From Corynebacterium lactis RW2-5 (GTDB lineage: Bacteria; Actinomycetota; Actinomycetes; Mycobacteriales; Mycobacteriaceae), in assembly GCF_001274895.1 (NCBI RefSeq), contig NZ_CP006841.1:2170001-2234000 (forward strand): a stretch of DNA of 64,000 bases, written 5' to 3'. Within the stretch, counting starts at the first letter, position 1; each line of letters starts with the position of its first letter. The notes under the pieces are model-generated. The model had not been told where the DNA came from and made no database searches. It was given only the letters and a program-made list of their open reading frames with translations. Positions 1 through 8,447 of this stretch are shown here, piece after piece. Position numbers and translations under genes: made by a program.

Positions 1-1318
1 GGAAACTTCCCGCAGCGCCTTTCTCGATGTCATACTCGAATCCCTCAACAGCTTGCTGCGGATCGACAATAATCAGGCCGTTTTCGGTCTTTTCCCAACC
101 TGTTACGTGAGCAGTCATTCTGCCCCTATATCTGATTAGACCGAAACTTCCCTCCGGCATTTTCTCAAGTTCGTCTCGAGCCTTCTCCCAATCTAGTCCA
201 CCTGTTTCACGATCTGAGCCAGTCCATTGCGGTGTTTTTCCGCGGTCATCACGCCACGTCTTTGAGGAGGCCTCAGCATCGACTGATGGTTGGCCGGGAA
301 TTGCCGATACGTCGTACCCTTGCATGCGCATCAGCCAGGCATTTGCGCTGCGGATGCAGTTGTCAGCATCACCAGTAGGGTTAGCCCCTGTGAGTGCTGT
401 TTTGACCGTTCGCTTAGAACCTTTCCGGGACACGCCTGGAAGTTTCGGTGGTGCTGCACCCCGCTCAGCGTCCACAGTGAAAATGCTCTTGATGTAGCTA
501 CCGCCGCCATTCTCGCTGACGTGGCTCTGCCACCTCTTCCACTGATTATTCGCAGGTCTCCCATCTTCCCATGTAGCTTCTCGCCACGCTGCTTCCAGGC
601 GGCGGTATTCCTCCTCTCCCTCCCACGGCTGACCCTCAATAACAAGAACCGCACGACAGTCGCACCCATCGTGATAACGACGCCCATCAGCCCGGCGCGT
701 GGCGGTGTCTTCGGAGTAGACGGGGCCGCGTGAGGCGAGCATTGCGCAGAAGGCGCAGGATTCTTGCCCTGTGAGTACTCGGGCGTACCCGATTCGTTGT
801 GTGACTGGCTGCTTACTCACTGCATTGCGGACACGACCGAGCCTGGCAGTATCTTCCACTGCCCTGCGCCCAGCGTTGAGCGTATGGCGCATAAGAGTGC
901 GGGTCAGGCGTGCGCTCATCTGCTCGATGACATGATGATGATTGGGGAATGCAAAGGCTGGTACTGACCTCTTGATGAGTTCCTTAGTCTCATCGTCAAC
1001 AAGCTCGAGGATGATGTTTGATGGTTTCTCTCCAAAGCCGGCGGCTCTAGCCAGTGCGTCGTAGGTGGCGTGGGGGCCGTAACCTTGGATTCGTGCCGGG
1101 GCTACTTCTAAACCGAGCTGTGCCATGTCGCGCCCCATTTGCTCGACGTAGGCACGGTAAGCCTCCTGTCGGTACTTCACGACGATTGGGTGCAACTCAA
1201 CGGTGATGTCATAAACCGCGTCGGTATCCATGGGCACACCGAACTCATCAATCTTCGCTGCAACGTCGCGTTCTAGTCGGCGTTGGATATCACGGAGTTT
1301 CGCGTCCTGCGTTGGCAT
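1..1318 (-). CDS. MuF-type phage minor head protein with papain-fold toxin-like C-terminus (3' truncated by window edge)
   Basis: The frame is open from an ATG at 1318 to base 1 with no stop, so at least 439 residues are present and the end lies outside. It follows the portal gene by 40 bp, the usual place of the minor head/morphogenesis gene. Around residues 180-225 there is a CAFC pair, then RRYHDGCDCRAVL, typical of the MuF/VG15 head-morphogenesis family. The C-terminal part (from about residue 319) begins DNCIRSANAWLMRMQGYDV and continues to AHVTGW and IIVDPQQAVEG. This matches the Cys-His-Asp/Gln layout of papain-fold (Tox-PL, glutamine deamidase-like) toxin domains, with candidate residues C321, H404, D419 and Q421. 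Family knowledge: MuF proteins can carry C-terminal polymorphic toxin domains. That this domain is a toxin is inference; no immunity gene can be seen because it would lie left of the window. Confidence 0.85.
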   Translation of the reverse strand, partial: MPTQDAKLRDIQRRLERDVAAKIDEFGVPMDTDAVYDITVELHPIVVKYRQEAYRAYVEQMGRDMAQLGLEVAPARIQGYGPHATYDALARAAGFGEKPSNIILELVDDETKELIKRSVPAFAFPNHHHVIEQMSARLTRTLMRHTLNAGRRAVEDTARLGRVRNAVSKQPVTQRIGYARVLTGQESCAFCAMLASRGPVYSEDTATRRADGRRYHDGCDCRAVLVIEGQPWEGEEEYRRLEAAWREATWEDGRPANNQWKRWQSHVSENGGGSYIKSIFTVDAERGAAPPKLPGVSRKGSKRTVKTALTGANPTGDADNCIRSANAWLMRMQGYDVSAIPGQPSVDAEASSKTWRDDRGKTPQWTGSDRETGGLDWEKARDELEKMPEGSFGLIRYRGRMTAHVTGWEKTENGLIIVDPQQAVEGFEYDIEKGAAGSF

Positions 1319-1358
1319 GTACCTTCACCTCCCCCGCATGTCGATTGTTGTGATGCCG

Positions 1359-2756
1359 TTATGGTTCGGTTTGCGGTTCCTGGCTGCCGTCCGGCTGGTC
1401 GACGTCGAATAGGCCACTTCCACGGCCGGCTTGCGCTTCCCTAGCCCGCTTGACGCGCTCATGCGTCCAACCAGGGATATCCGACCACAGCTCATCTGCT
1501 GGTACACCAAGCATGGTGGCGAGTTTGCCGAGCCCATCAACCGTCTGAGCAAACGAACGCGCCGACGTTTCCGCCCACTTGACTTCAGAGGCGAAGTCCC
1601 CGGCTTCTTCTTCATCACCAGCGATGTGCGCACACAGGCGCAGCATCTGCTCATGCGACTCACCCAGTGAGGTTTGAATCTCAGAAGCCTTACGATCCTT
1701 AGACGTCTCCAACGCCGCCAAACCGTCAGCAGAAATATTGGAAATCGCATTCGCTCCGAGCGACTGTGCTGGAACCTGGGCGACCGCAGCGAAGTCACGC
1801 ACACTCGACTCACGAGCCTTGATGTACTGCGTCAGGTCCGTCTCATCGAACTGGCCGACCTTCACGTCCTTGTTCGCAAACGTCCACGTGTCACTGATGG
1901 CCTGCCGCATTGCCTCATACTCTGACTTCGGAGCCCAACCGGTGACGTACCGCTGCTTAAACGCCGCCCAGTACTGCGCGACACCCTGCTCATAGTTAGT
2001 GCGGTCAATGCGGGCCGACAACGCGAGCAGGTGCTCGATAATGCCGTTGGTTTCTTCGCCGGCAGCCATCATGCGGTCCTGATACCGGACAATGGGCGTC
2101 ACACCAACGTTGTGCTCCCGATACTCGATGAACGGAAGATTCTCCGGGGATAAGTAATAGCGCTGCCGCCACGCCGCCGGCTCATCCGGGGCATTCTCAA
2201 CTCCGAAGAAATACACACGCTCTTCGTCGTAGAGGCACAGGTGACCGTTGTCGATGACCATGGCGATTATCGGGAATTCCGTCTGCGTAGCCGCCCCGGT
2301 ATCCGGCCACGTCATTTCCTCCCCATAGCGAGCAACCAGCCGGCGAGGCGAATGCACGCCGATACGCGCCCCGTTAAGCGTCGACGGCAGCACCGACGCA
2401 TACGCAGTGCCATACTGCAGCGCCGCACGGTGCAGACCGGTTTGGCGCGCATCCATTCGGTTGGTCTGCCAATGGTGCCACGACCTGGCCTGCACTGAGC
2501 CTTCCGAGAAATAGTTCTCTACCTTGAGTGACTGCCCATAGGTGTCCAGCACAAGCCCAAGAAACGGGGTCTGAGACATCTTCGCGATCTGCAGATGACG
2601 GTGATAGTTCTTCCCCTGCGCCACATCCATACGACGCGCCGCCTCTGTGTCTGACCACGGCTGCACCGCCCGGTTAATCTCATCGAAATGATGTCGTTGC
2701 ACCGAGTGGTCCTGCAAAAGAGCACGGATTGCGTCACGTGCCTGAGACTCATTCAT
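1359..2756 (-). CDS. Phage portal protein (SPP1 gp6-like family)
   Basis: 465 residues. It forms the ring at the capsid vertex through which DNA is packaged and ejected. Position supports this: the terminase large subunit lies directly upstream (11 bp gap) and the MuF head gene directly downstream. The N-terminus (YHRHLQIAKMSQTPFLGLVL), the central GVTPIVRYQDR and the helical QSLGANAISNISADGLAALE region resemble the gp6-type portal family of actinophages. The C-terminal tail is acidic and Pro/Gln-rich. Start chosen at 2756 (MNESQARDAIRALL), with an AGGAGGGCACGTT spacer before the ATG. Confidence 0.9.
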   Translation of the reverse strand: MNESQARDAIRALLQDHSVQRHHFDEINRAVQPWSDTEAARRMDVAQGKNYHRHLQIAKMSQTPFLGLVLDTYGQSLKVENYFSEGSVQARSWHHWQTNRMDARQTGLHRAALQYGTAYASVLPSTLNGARIGVHSPRRLVARYGEEMTWPDTGAATQTEFPIIAMVIDNGHLCLYDEERVYFFGVENAPDEPAAWRQRYYLSPENLPFIEYREHNVGVTPIVRYQDRMMAAGEETNGIIEHLLALSARIDRTNYEQGVAQYWAAFKQRYVTGWAPKSEYEAMRQAISDTWTFANKDVKVGQFDETDLTQYIKARESSVRDFAAVAQVPAQSLGANAISNISADGLAALETSKDRKASEIQTSLGESHEQMLRLCAHIAGDEEEAGDFASEVKWAETSARSFAQTVDGLGKLATMLGVPADELWSDIPGWTHERVKRAREAQAGRGSGLFDVDQPDGSQEPQTEP

Positions 2757-2767
2757 AACGTGCCCTC

Positions 2768-4390
2768 CTAGTAGAAAAATGCCGTGTCATCGACCGGCTC
2801 TGCCTTAAGTGACGGGTCGGATTTGACCATGCGGTAGACCATGCGAGCGCCAATCATGCAGACCGCCGCGTCAATCTTCTTCTGCGATGCACGCGACTCT
2901 TTCCGCACCGTCTCGCCATAACGGCCAAGATGCCGCTGAGCGTTGCGCACATGCTCACTCAACAGCGGGTTGCCGTCGTGGGTGAACGCATGCTGCACAA
3001 TCTCGGCGGCCGCAAGCTCACACGCCTGCGTGAACGGAACGTCCTTGCTGCGCATGTCCCAGGCAATCGGCTCCGGGTTCCGCGCCCCAGGTGTTGCCCA
3101 CAAGCGCAGCTGGTCGCCGTAGCGCTCCGGCCAATCCACCTTGACGAAGCTCTCCCACTCACGGACATCTGCGAAGAATGCCAGCACCTCGAAGCGGTCA
3201 AACGCCCGCTGCACGCCCGCATCTACCGCCTCGACGTCGACGACGCCGTCCGGCGGCGGTGCCCACACGCCAGCGGTGAATACATGTCCATCGTCCATGC
3301 AGCAGCCAATCAGTGCGGTGTGGTCATTCGACAATGAACCGTCGAAAAACAGCACAACCTGCTCGCCATCGACGAGTTCACGGTCAGGCCTGGACATCTG
3401 CGCCCAGTCCTGCGGATCACACCACGAGTCCAGCGACGCAGTCGGCCAGTTCAAATACTTCCGCTTCGAATCATCAGGCCGCGCTTTCGGGTGCCAAATA
3501 CGCGCCACAATCGCGTCCAAGTCAGCCCACGGGCAATCCTCATACACAAAAGCCAGCCCGGCGCGCAGGCTGGCTTCATCAGCGAGGTCGGTGTCTGGTG
3601 GGGCTTGGCGTGCGTCGTAGAGGATTTTGCGGTCGGATTTGGTGCGACCGTCTTCCTGTAGCGTCCAGGCTTCAAATGTTTCTTCTCCGGCTGAGCCGGT
3701 GCCTGGTTTCCAAGCGTTGAGGGTCTCCAGCATGCGGGAGCCGGACTTGGCGAGGTTATCCAGGAGCGTGCGGTGTAGTTCGGTTCCGCCGTTGGAGTTG
3801 GTCCAGTGTTCGAGCTCGTCGCCGATGATGAACGTCGCTTCTGCGCCTTCAGCGGACGCTGCCGAAGACGTGATGACTTCCAGTTTTCCTGCGGGTTCGA
3901 CATTGATTTGTGTTTTGCCCGCGTCGATTTGGTAGTCGCGGTTGAGCTGGGGTGCGGCGCGCTTTGCGACCATGGCTCGAACCATGCGCATAGTGTTTTC
4001 GGTCTGGTCTTGAGAGACCGCCGCGATTTGCACAAGTGGCATGGGTTGCTGCTTGCCGACACAGCCGCCGAGAACGTTGTCGTCGAAATGGTCCAGCCGG
4101 ACTGGCGCGAGCAGCTCGATAAGGGCCATGACGGCTGCGAATGGTGACTTACCGGAGCCCTTGGCTAGCCGACGGGCTGCGTGGTAGTAGACGAACCGGC
4201 CGTCGTTGTCGACGGCGTAGAACCAGAGGATGAAGCGGGCTTGCTCGCGGGTGAATTGCCATCGTTGCCCGGCGCGGATGCCGTTGGGGTGGCGTAGGTA
4301 TTTGGCTGCCCATGCGAGGGCGTTCCATCCGAGGGTGCGGGTGGGTATTCCTTCTGGGAGGGTTATGATCCTGTCGGCGGCGGCGACCAT
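2768..4390 (-). CDS. Phage terminase large subunit
   Basis: 540 residues; the packaging motor ATPase and nuclease. The Walker A-like motif is ARRLAKGSGKSP near residue 75 and the Walker B is ATFIIGDELEHW near residue 185. The C-terminal RNase H-like nuclease domain begins with VVLFFDGSLSNDHTAL (first acidic residue in FFDGS) and has later acidic clusters (FFADVREWE, KKIDAAVCM). It lies between terminase small subunit and portal in a leftward late operon. Base composition changes inside the gene: the half encoding the N-terminus (about 3600-4390) is G/T-rich on the + strand, the rest is C/A-rich. That may mark a recombination junction. The ATG at 4390 is preceded by GGCGGTGATACCTAC. Confidence 0.95.
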   Translation of the reverse strand: MVAAADRIITLPEGIPTRTLGWNALAWAAKYLRHPNGIRAGQRWQFTREQARFILWFYAVDNDGRFVYYHAARRLAKGSGKSPFAAVMALIELLAPVRLDHFDDNVLGGCVGKQQPMPLVQIAAVSQDQTENTMRMVRAMVAKRAAPQLNRDYQIDAGKTQINVEPAGKLEVITSSAASAEGAEATFIIGDELEHWTNSNGGTELHRTLLDNLAKSGSRMLETLNAWKPGTGSAGEETFEAWTLQEDGRTKSDRKILYDARQAPPDTDLADEASLRAGLAFVYEDCPWADLDAIVARIWHPKARPDDSKRKYLNWPTASLDSWCDPQDWAQMSRPDRELVDGEQVVLFFDGSLSNDHTALIGCCMDDGHVFTAGVWAPPPDGVVDVEAVDAGVQRAFDRFEVLAFFADVREWESFVKVDWPERYGDQLRLWATPGARNPEPIAWDMRSKDVPFTQACELAAAEIVQHAFTHDGNPLLSEHVRNAQRHLGRYGETVRKESRASQKKIDAAVCMIGARMVYRMVKSDPSLKAEPVDDTAFFY

Positions 4391-4411
4391 GTAGGTATCA
4401 CCGCCTTTTCT

Positions 4412-4846
4412 TTATCCGGTTAGGTCGTTTTTGTATTTTTCCATCAGCAGGATTGCTGCTTGGGTGTTGTCGTCGATGTTCTTGGTCGCATCGGCGCGTT
4501 GCAGTTCGATGCGCAGTCGGCGGCGTGCTCCCTCTGTTGTTAGGAGGGAGTCCATCATGGAGTTGATTTGAGCGATGATTGCGGCGCGCACTGGCTCTGG
4601 TCTTTGCATCTCGTCGGACAGGATTGTGGCGCATAGGTGCGCTGCTGCCCAGTCGGATGGTTCGAAGAACACTGATTGGCCGGAATGCTTCAGGCTCCTG
4701 TACCAGCGTTTGGCGCTGATGTGCCAGCTGCGGTCTTCCGCTGGTGGCTTCACCGTTTCTGCACCGGCCACTTTCAGCGTTGTTGGGCCTTGCGGTTTAT
4801 TGCGGCGTCGGCGCTGGTCTGACCGTTTGGGTACTGGGCCCGGCAT
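4412..4846 (-). CDS. Phage terminase small subunit
   Basis: 144 residues. It recognises packaging DNA and hands it to the large subunit, which starts 22 bp downstream. The N-terminus is basic (MPGPVPKRSDQRRRRNKPQG) and the middle is helical with KRWYRSLKHSGQSVFFEPSDWAAAHLCATIL, the pattern of actinophage P27-like small terminases. The ATG at 4846 has a strong AGGAGGTAGGCC ribosome site. The upstream gene ends 4 bp before this start. Confidence 0.88.
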   Translation of the reverse strand: MPGPVPKRSDQRRRRNKPQGPTTLKVAGAETVKPPAEDRSWHISAKRWYRSLKHSGQSVFFEPSDWAAAHLCATILSDEMQRPEPVRAAIIAQINSMMDSLLTTEGARRRLRIELQRADATKNIDDNTQAAILLMEKYKNDLTG

Positions 4847-4849
4847 GGC

Positions 4850-5446
4850 CTACCTCCTCCCTGTTGTTTGTCTAGGAAGCTTTCCTGTCTGATTCATGTC
4901 CTCGATGGCCGCGACTGTCTTCGTTAATGCAACCAGTTCGCCTGCCGACCACACGGTGGCGGTAGTACGGATGAACCGTTCGGCGGAGTAGACCTCTACT
5001 CGTCCGTAATTGCGACCTTTGCTTTCCGGTAGGAGCCCGAAGATGTGGAGTCCTTTGCCGGAGACTGAGCGCTCAATGAATGCGCCCGGCGCGGCGTCGA
5101 CGATCCGGCGTGCCCATTGTTGGAGTTGCCCGTTGCTGAAGCAGTTGTCCAGGTCGATGCATGCGAATCCGCCGCCGAGCATGAAACCGTGCGGCTTCTT
5201 TTTGACGTCGCGGAACTGCGTCCATGTTTCTGGCTTGGTTGACGATGCTGGCTTGCCGTTGGTCTGCATGGGGCGCTTGCCGTCGGCGGCAACCCAGCGT
5301 CGTGCGTTGGTCATTTCCTGCGGGTAGCGGTTGCGCTGGCGGGCACGGTACGCCTTTTGCCGGCACGCATTCGAGCAGTACGTCCGAATGCGGCCGGGTG
5401 CCTGCAACGGAAGCGTTGCACCACAGACTTCGCAACCTTTGTTCAT
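4850..5446 (-). CDS. Zinc-finger plus prim-pol-like phage protein
   Basis: 198 residues. The first 35 contain a CxxC...CxxxC zinc knuckle (CEVCG, then TYCSNACRQKAYRARQR), a module common in actinobacterial DNA-binding proteins. The middle and C-terminus (HGFMLGGGFACIDLDNCF, then FIERSVSGKGLHIFGLL) resemble the N-terminal half of bifunctional primase-polymerase proteins; the IDLD and SxKGxHI motifs are the expected catalytic positions. It is short for a full primase and lacks a helicase, so it may be a primase remnant or packaging-associated accessory. It heads the late operon, and its ATG lies only 8 nt after a -10-like GATAAAAT. Confidence 0.7.
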   Translation of the reverse strand: MNKGCEVCGATLPLQAPGRIRTYCSNACRQKAYRARQRNRYPQEMTNARRWVAADGKRPMQTNGKPASSTKPETWTQFRDVKKKPHGFMLGGGFACIDLDNCFSNGQLQQWARRIVDAAPGAFIERSVSGKGLHIFGLLPESKGRNYGRVEVYSAERFIRTTATVWSAGELVALTKTVAAIEDMNQTGKLPRQTTGRR

Positions 5447-5713
5447 ACTTCGATTTTATCAGAAAACGTTACGTTTCACTGCTGTGACCTGGCCTTATGT
5501 TCTCCAATTAAAGACGGTCACACAGACCACGAAATAAGGCATCGAAGTTAGCGCTGCGCCAGTTTTAAACCCGCAGGTCAGCAAAGCGCGCCAGCGTTCA
5601 ACCTAGCCCGTTTTCCCACCTGACCAGCGCAAATAATGGAACCCGTACACAAATTTAAAGGCAATGCCCTCCGCCCTGGCCAGCCCCTCGAAGCGAGGGT
5701 CCTCCCCCACCCC
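5447..5713. promoter_or_regulatory. Late-operon promoter and 13-bp palindrome; possible packaging-site region
   Basis: No gene seen in this 267-bp stretch. On the - strand, just upstream of the gene starting at 5446, is a -10-like TGATAAAAT. A perfect 13-bp palindrome AAACGTTACGTTT lies at about 5465-5477, where a regulator could bind. The rest has several short inverted repeats near the small terminase, a location where packaging (cos/pac) sites are often found. A precise cos site could not be identified. Confidence 0.5.
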
Positions 5714-6013
5714 TCACAGCAAGCCTGGGTGGGGCTTTGCCCATACGGGCTGGCGGCGTCGCTGCCTGGCGCGGGTTGCTTCCCCTGCGGTCTTTTTCCT
5801 GTGGCACGGCGAGCAGATAGCCCGGAGGTTTTCTAACTCATCATTGCCACCTTCGAAGACCGGCACCACATGATCCACTTCGTTGGCGATGACAGCGCAG
5901 CCACGCAGCCGCGCTTGACATTCGAAGTGATCGCGCGCCATGACTTGGTCTGCTACGGCTTTTGATACGCCTCGGGATCTGGGACCCTGGGAGTTCGACT
6001 TCCACCCTGGCAT
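5714..6013 (-). CDS. HNH endonuclease, packaging-associated
   Basis: 99 residues. Metal-dependent nuclease fold: paired cysteines (CQARLRGC), then NEVDHVVPVFEGGNDELENLRAICSPCHRKKT with DH, N and H of the HNH motif. Small HNH proteins beside terminase are known to assist DNA cleavage during packaging in many phages, which fits this position upstream of terS. The end of the gene overlaps a hairpin of CCCCACCC/GGGTGGGG (about 5707-5735) that could reduce transcription read-through. The ATG at 6013 is preceded by CCAGGAGGTACCAGAC. Confidence 0.88.
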   Translation of the reverse strand: MPGWKSNSQGPRSRGVSKAVADQVMARDHFECQARLRGCAVIANEVDHVVPVFEGGNDELENLRAICSPCHRKKTAGEATRARQRRRQPVWAKPHPGLL

Positions 6014-6177
6014 GTCTGGTACCTCCTGGGGCGAGTGGCGGCTGGGGGCTACCGGCTGACCTCTAGGGGTTACTGGAGGGGTGTTGCCGTCCAGGTGAAA
6101 CTCCGCAATTCTCTACCGCGACCCATCGTAGCCATTAGCGAAACTAGCGTTAGCCAATCGCGCATGGTTGACGTAAA

Positions 6178-6221
6178 GCAAAAGCTCTCAAACCATAATC
6201 TCAATTGAGATGGTTTAAGAG
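6178..6221 (-). terminator. Rho-independent terminator of the replication operon
   Basis: A 38-bp inverted repeat at 6184-6221 with perfect core TCTCAATTGAGA and outer arms AAACCAT/GGTTT and GCTCT/AGAGC. On the - strand the second arm is followed by TTTTGCTTT. It sits 3' of the gene ending at 6281, separating replication genes from HNH/terminase genes. The surrounding 6014-6280 spacer holds no gene that I can see. Confidence 0.65.
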
Positions 6222-6280
6222 CATGCGCTTCAGTCAAGCGTAGCTTAGCACACGGACTGTAAACCGCAGGTCACGAAGTT

Positions 6281-6904
6281 CTACCCTGTCGACCGCGTGT
6301 CGTCGCCACACTGATGCGCTGCGACTGCGCGCATGCAGTCTGCGATGTCGAAGAGTTCGACGCCTTCATCACTCAGCGTCGTTGGAATCTCGCCTTGCTT
6401 CGCCCACTTCCTCAACGACGTGTGACTGACACGCACGCCAAGCACTGCGAGCGCGTCGGCAACCTGACGCGCAGAACCCTGCTGTGGAACTTCCCGCCGC
6501 GCCACCGGCTCAGGTGGACTCACCCTATCGCCTATCACCCGCCGATGATGCTCAACCTCGACGAGCACACCATCAGCCCACGAACGCTCCGCGACATCAT
6601 GCACACGATCATGAAGCCACCGAGCCACGTGCTCAAGGCGTCGACTGGTTGGCGGCCGACACTGCACCTCGTAGGCCAGCGCCTGCGCCCAGTCCCACAG
6701 ACACAACTCCGCCGCGTGCTCCACATCCAGCAAGTACACCGGCAGCGGCGGGCGAGACCCCCGGGCACTCGGGGGACGGCCCCCATTGACCCCGGAGGCA
6801 GGCGGCGAGGGGACCATCATCTCAGCGAGGGCGGGGGCCATAGATTCAATCGCGGACAATGCACGACCAAGCTGCTCAACCTGGTCCGGCGACAACGGTG
6901 GCAT
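6281..6904 (-). CDS. Phage HTH-containing protein of unknown role
   Basis: 207 residues. The N-terminus (MPPLSPDQVEQLGRALSAIE) is followed by a Pro/Gly-rich linker, a helical middle (AAELCLWDWAQALAYEVQ) and a C-terminal helix-turn-helix-like block (RQVADALAVLGVRVSHTSLR, then IPTTLSDEGVELFDIADC) that resembles MerR/excisionase-like DNA-binding folds. The start at 6904 was chosen over 6931 because GGAG lies 5 nt upstream. It is the last gene of the replication block before the terminator at 6184-6221, so a regulatory or replication role is plausible but unproven. Confidence 0.75.
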   Translation of the reverse strand: MPPLSPDQVEQLGRALSAIESMAPALAEMMVPSPPASGVNGGRPPSARGSRPPLPVYLLDVEHAAELCLWDWAQALAYEVQCRPPTSRRLEHVARWLHDRVHDVAERSWADGVLVEVEHHRRVIGDRVSPPEPVARREVPQQGSARQVADALAVLGVRVSHTSLRKWAKQGEIPTTLSDEGVELFDIADCMRAVAAHQCGDDTRSTG

Positions 6905-7003
6905 AAGGCTCCAATCAACAAGCCACAACAAAAAGAACTAAAGAACCAACAAAGGTAAAGGGGGGGTGGAAAGAAAGAGAGGGGGAGGGATATTTAAAAG
7001 CCC

Positions 7004-7069
7004 TCCCGACCCGACCCGTCCCGACCCGACCCGTCCCGACCCGACCCGTCCCGACCCGACCCGACCCGG
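7004..7069. repeat. Tandem 15-bp repeat, G-quadruplex-prone
   Basis: Four perfect copies of TCCCGACCCGACCCG (7004-7018, 7019-7033, 7034-7048, 7049-7063) plus a partial fifth. On the - strand this gives at least a dozen GGG tracts spaced by 2 nt, a strong G-quadruplex pattern. It sits in the 300-bp gap between two replication-type genes and is flanked by A/T-rich TATTTAAAAG and a purine-rich tract. A replication origin or RNA-level regulatory role is possible. The gap 6932-7232 otherwise shows only a possible TTG-started ORF of about 30 codons ending near 7076. Confidence 0.9.
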
Positions 7070-7232
7070 TGCCAGCCCGACAACTACTCCCCTTGTCGAA
7101 CGGTTTTTTCGTCGACGGGAAAGTTTTTGGGTACGACAAAGGCCGCGTCGTCAAAAGCGCGTAGGCTCTCTTGGACGCACCGCAAGCTCGTTTGTTTTTC
7201 GCCCCTCCTATCGCGGGGCGTGTACTCGAAAA

Positions 7233-8294
7233 CTAGTTGCGGCGGCGTCGGCGACGGCGACGTGCGAAAGGCTCCGCTCCTTTGGCGGGACCGGCATCGC
7301 GCACGTGCGATGCCTTACGGCCCTGCGGCGCACCGCCCGCATGGTGTGCGGGGAGTGCCGGAAGCGACTGGACAACATTGACTTGAATAGTCTCGGCTGG
7401 CTGCCGAGAACTCCCTTTGGCGGCTCTACCCTCAGACTCAACCTGGCCATGGGAATCAGTATTGGGGAACTGCGGCTTGCCGGGCTCCTGGCTTGGGCCC
7501 GCGGCCGGGGACGTAGCGCGTACCGTTTTTTCTTCCTGAGAAGGGGTCACTGCCCGACTGGCTGCCGGGTTGTCCTGGGCCTCAACCTCGTCCGCGATAA
7601 GCGGATTCGGGAGTCCCTCCTTCTTGCACCAGCGCGCAACGAATCCCTCCCAGCGGGAGAGTTTCTTGCGCAGCTCCGGGCCATACATTGGAGACTCTGG
7701 TGGGTCGAGGAGCGGAAGTTCCTCCTCGGCGCGTTCGCCTAATTCATGCCGCAGCTGATTACAGCCACGGCATGCCGTCACATAATTGTCTGGGGTCGTC
7801 GGCGCATCGATGTCACGGTGGTCGTACTCACGGCCACGATCGGACTTCTTATCGCCCCAGACCACTTCATCACCGCAGTACCGGCACTGGTCTCCATCAC
7901 GGAGCATGACCGGCACCTGCAACCCAGCACGGTTTTGATCGTTGCGGCGTTTCGTTGCCTTCGACTTCGCATCGGAGCGGATGACATGAACAAATGATTC
8001 ACGCTCAACGAGCACGAATTGCCGCTCACCTTCAGACTCCACCTCGGTGATAATCCCGATAGTGATCAGATCCTGAAGCACAGGCTCCACCCGGCTAATG
8101 CCGATATGCCGGACGGCTGCACCATAGGTGATTTTGTAATCCGTCCACTGCTGCGCAGAATGCGTAAACAACGCTGACGCCGCGCCTTTGAGTTCACTGA
8201 CCAGACGGTCATCGCCACGTTCGGCTGCCAGCTCATAGGCTCGCATCCACTCCGGGGCCTCGTTGAAAGTATCGCTGACCCTTACCCATGCCAT
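7233..8294 (-). CDS. HNH-domain phage replication-type protein
   Basis: 353 residues. The N-terminal 120 residues look like a small winged-helix/replication-initiator region (MAWVRVSDTFNEAPEWMRA). It is followed by an HNH block: CRYCGDEVVWGDK, then EYDHRDIDAPTTPDNYVTAC, RGCN, where two CxxC pairs would bind zinc and DH...N...H would be catalytic. The last 120 residues are low complexity and end in a run of nine arginines broken only by the final Asn. Several actinophages carry such proteins next to replication genes. The exact role is unknown. Confidence 0.8.
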   Translation of the reverse strand: MAWVRVSDTFNEAPEWMRAYELAAERGDDRLVSELKGAASALFTHSAQQWTDYKITYGAAVRHIGISRVEPVLQDLITIGIITEVESEGERQFVLVERESFVHVIRSDAKSKATKRRNDQNRAGLQVPVMLRDGDQCRYCGDEVVWGDKKSDRGREYDHRDIDAPTTPDNYVTACRGCNQLRHELGERAEEELPLLDPPESPMYGPELRKKLSRWEGFVARWCKKEGLPNPLIADEVEAQDNPAASRAVTPSQEEKTVRATSPAAGPSQEPGKPQFPNTDSHGQVESEGRAAKGSSRQPAETIQVNVVQSLPALPAHHAGGAPQGRKASHVRDAGPAKGAEPFARRRRRRRRN

Positions 8295-8300
8295 GGTGCA

Positions 8301-8405
8301 TCACTCCCGGACCGGGGCTGCCCAGCAGAAATATGGGAAGCGGTACCAATCATTCTTCGAACTCCAAATCAAAAACCGGCGCGGTAACAAAATGAACCAA
8401 CACAA
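8301..8405 (-). CDS. Possible 34-residue phage ORF
   Basis: A TTG-started frame ending 7 nt before the HNH gene start. It encodes LPRRFLIWSSKNDWYRFPYF, aromatic-rich like short structural motifs of other small phage proteins. No strong ribosome site is seen, and the frame is open back to the stop of the upstream gene at 8448. It could instead be non-coding spacer. Confidence 0.3.
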   Translation of the reverse strand: MCWFILLPRRFLIWSSKNDWYRFPYFCWAAPVRE

Positions 8406-8447
8406 TTGCTTACGGATCTCTACAACAAGGCACTGGTAGCGCCACGG

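Noticed and set aside
331..687. 118-codon - strand frame starting MGVVITMGATVVRF
   Set aside because: It is in another frame of the real MuF gene, which is continuously open through this region.
5636..5873. + strand frames over the HNH gene end
   Set aside because: Antisense to the HNH gene, Pro-rich composition and no initiation signals.
6966..7742. 258-codon + strand frame over the tandem repeat and the end of the HNH gene
   Set aside because: Low-complexity Pro/Thr-Arg-Asp translation of the repeat, antisense to the HNH gene, no ribosome site.
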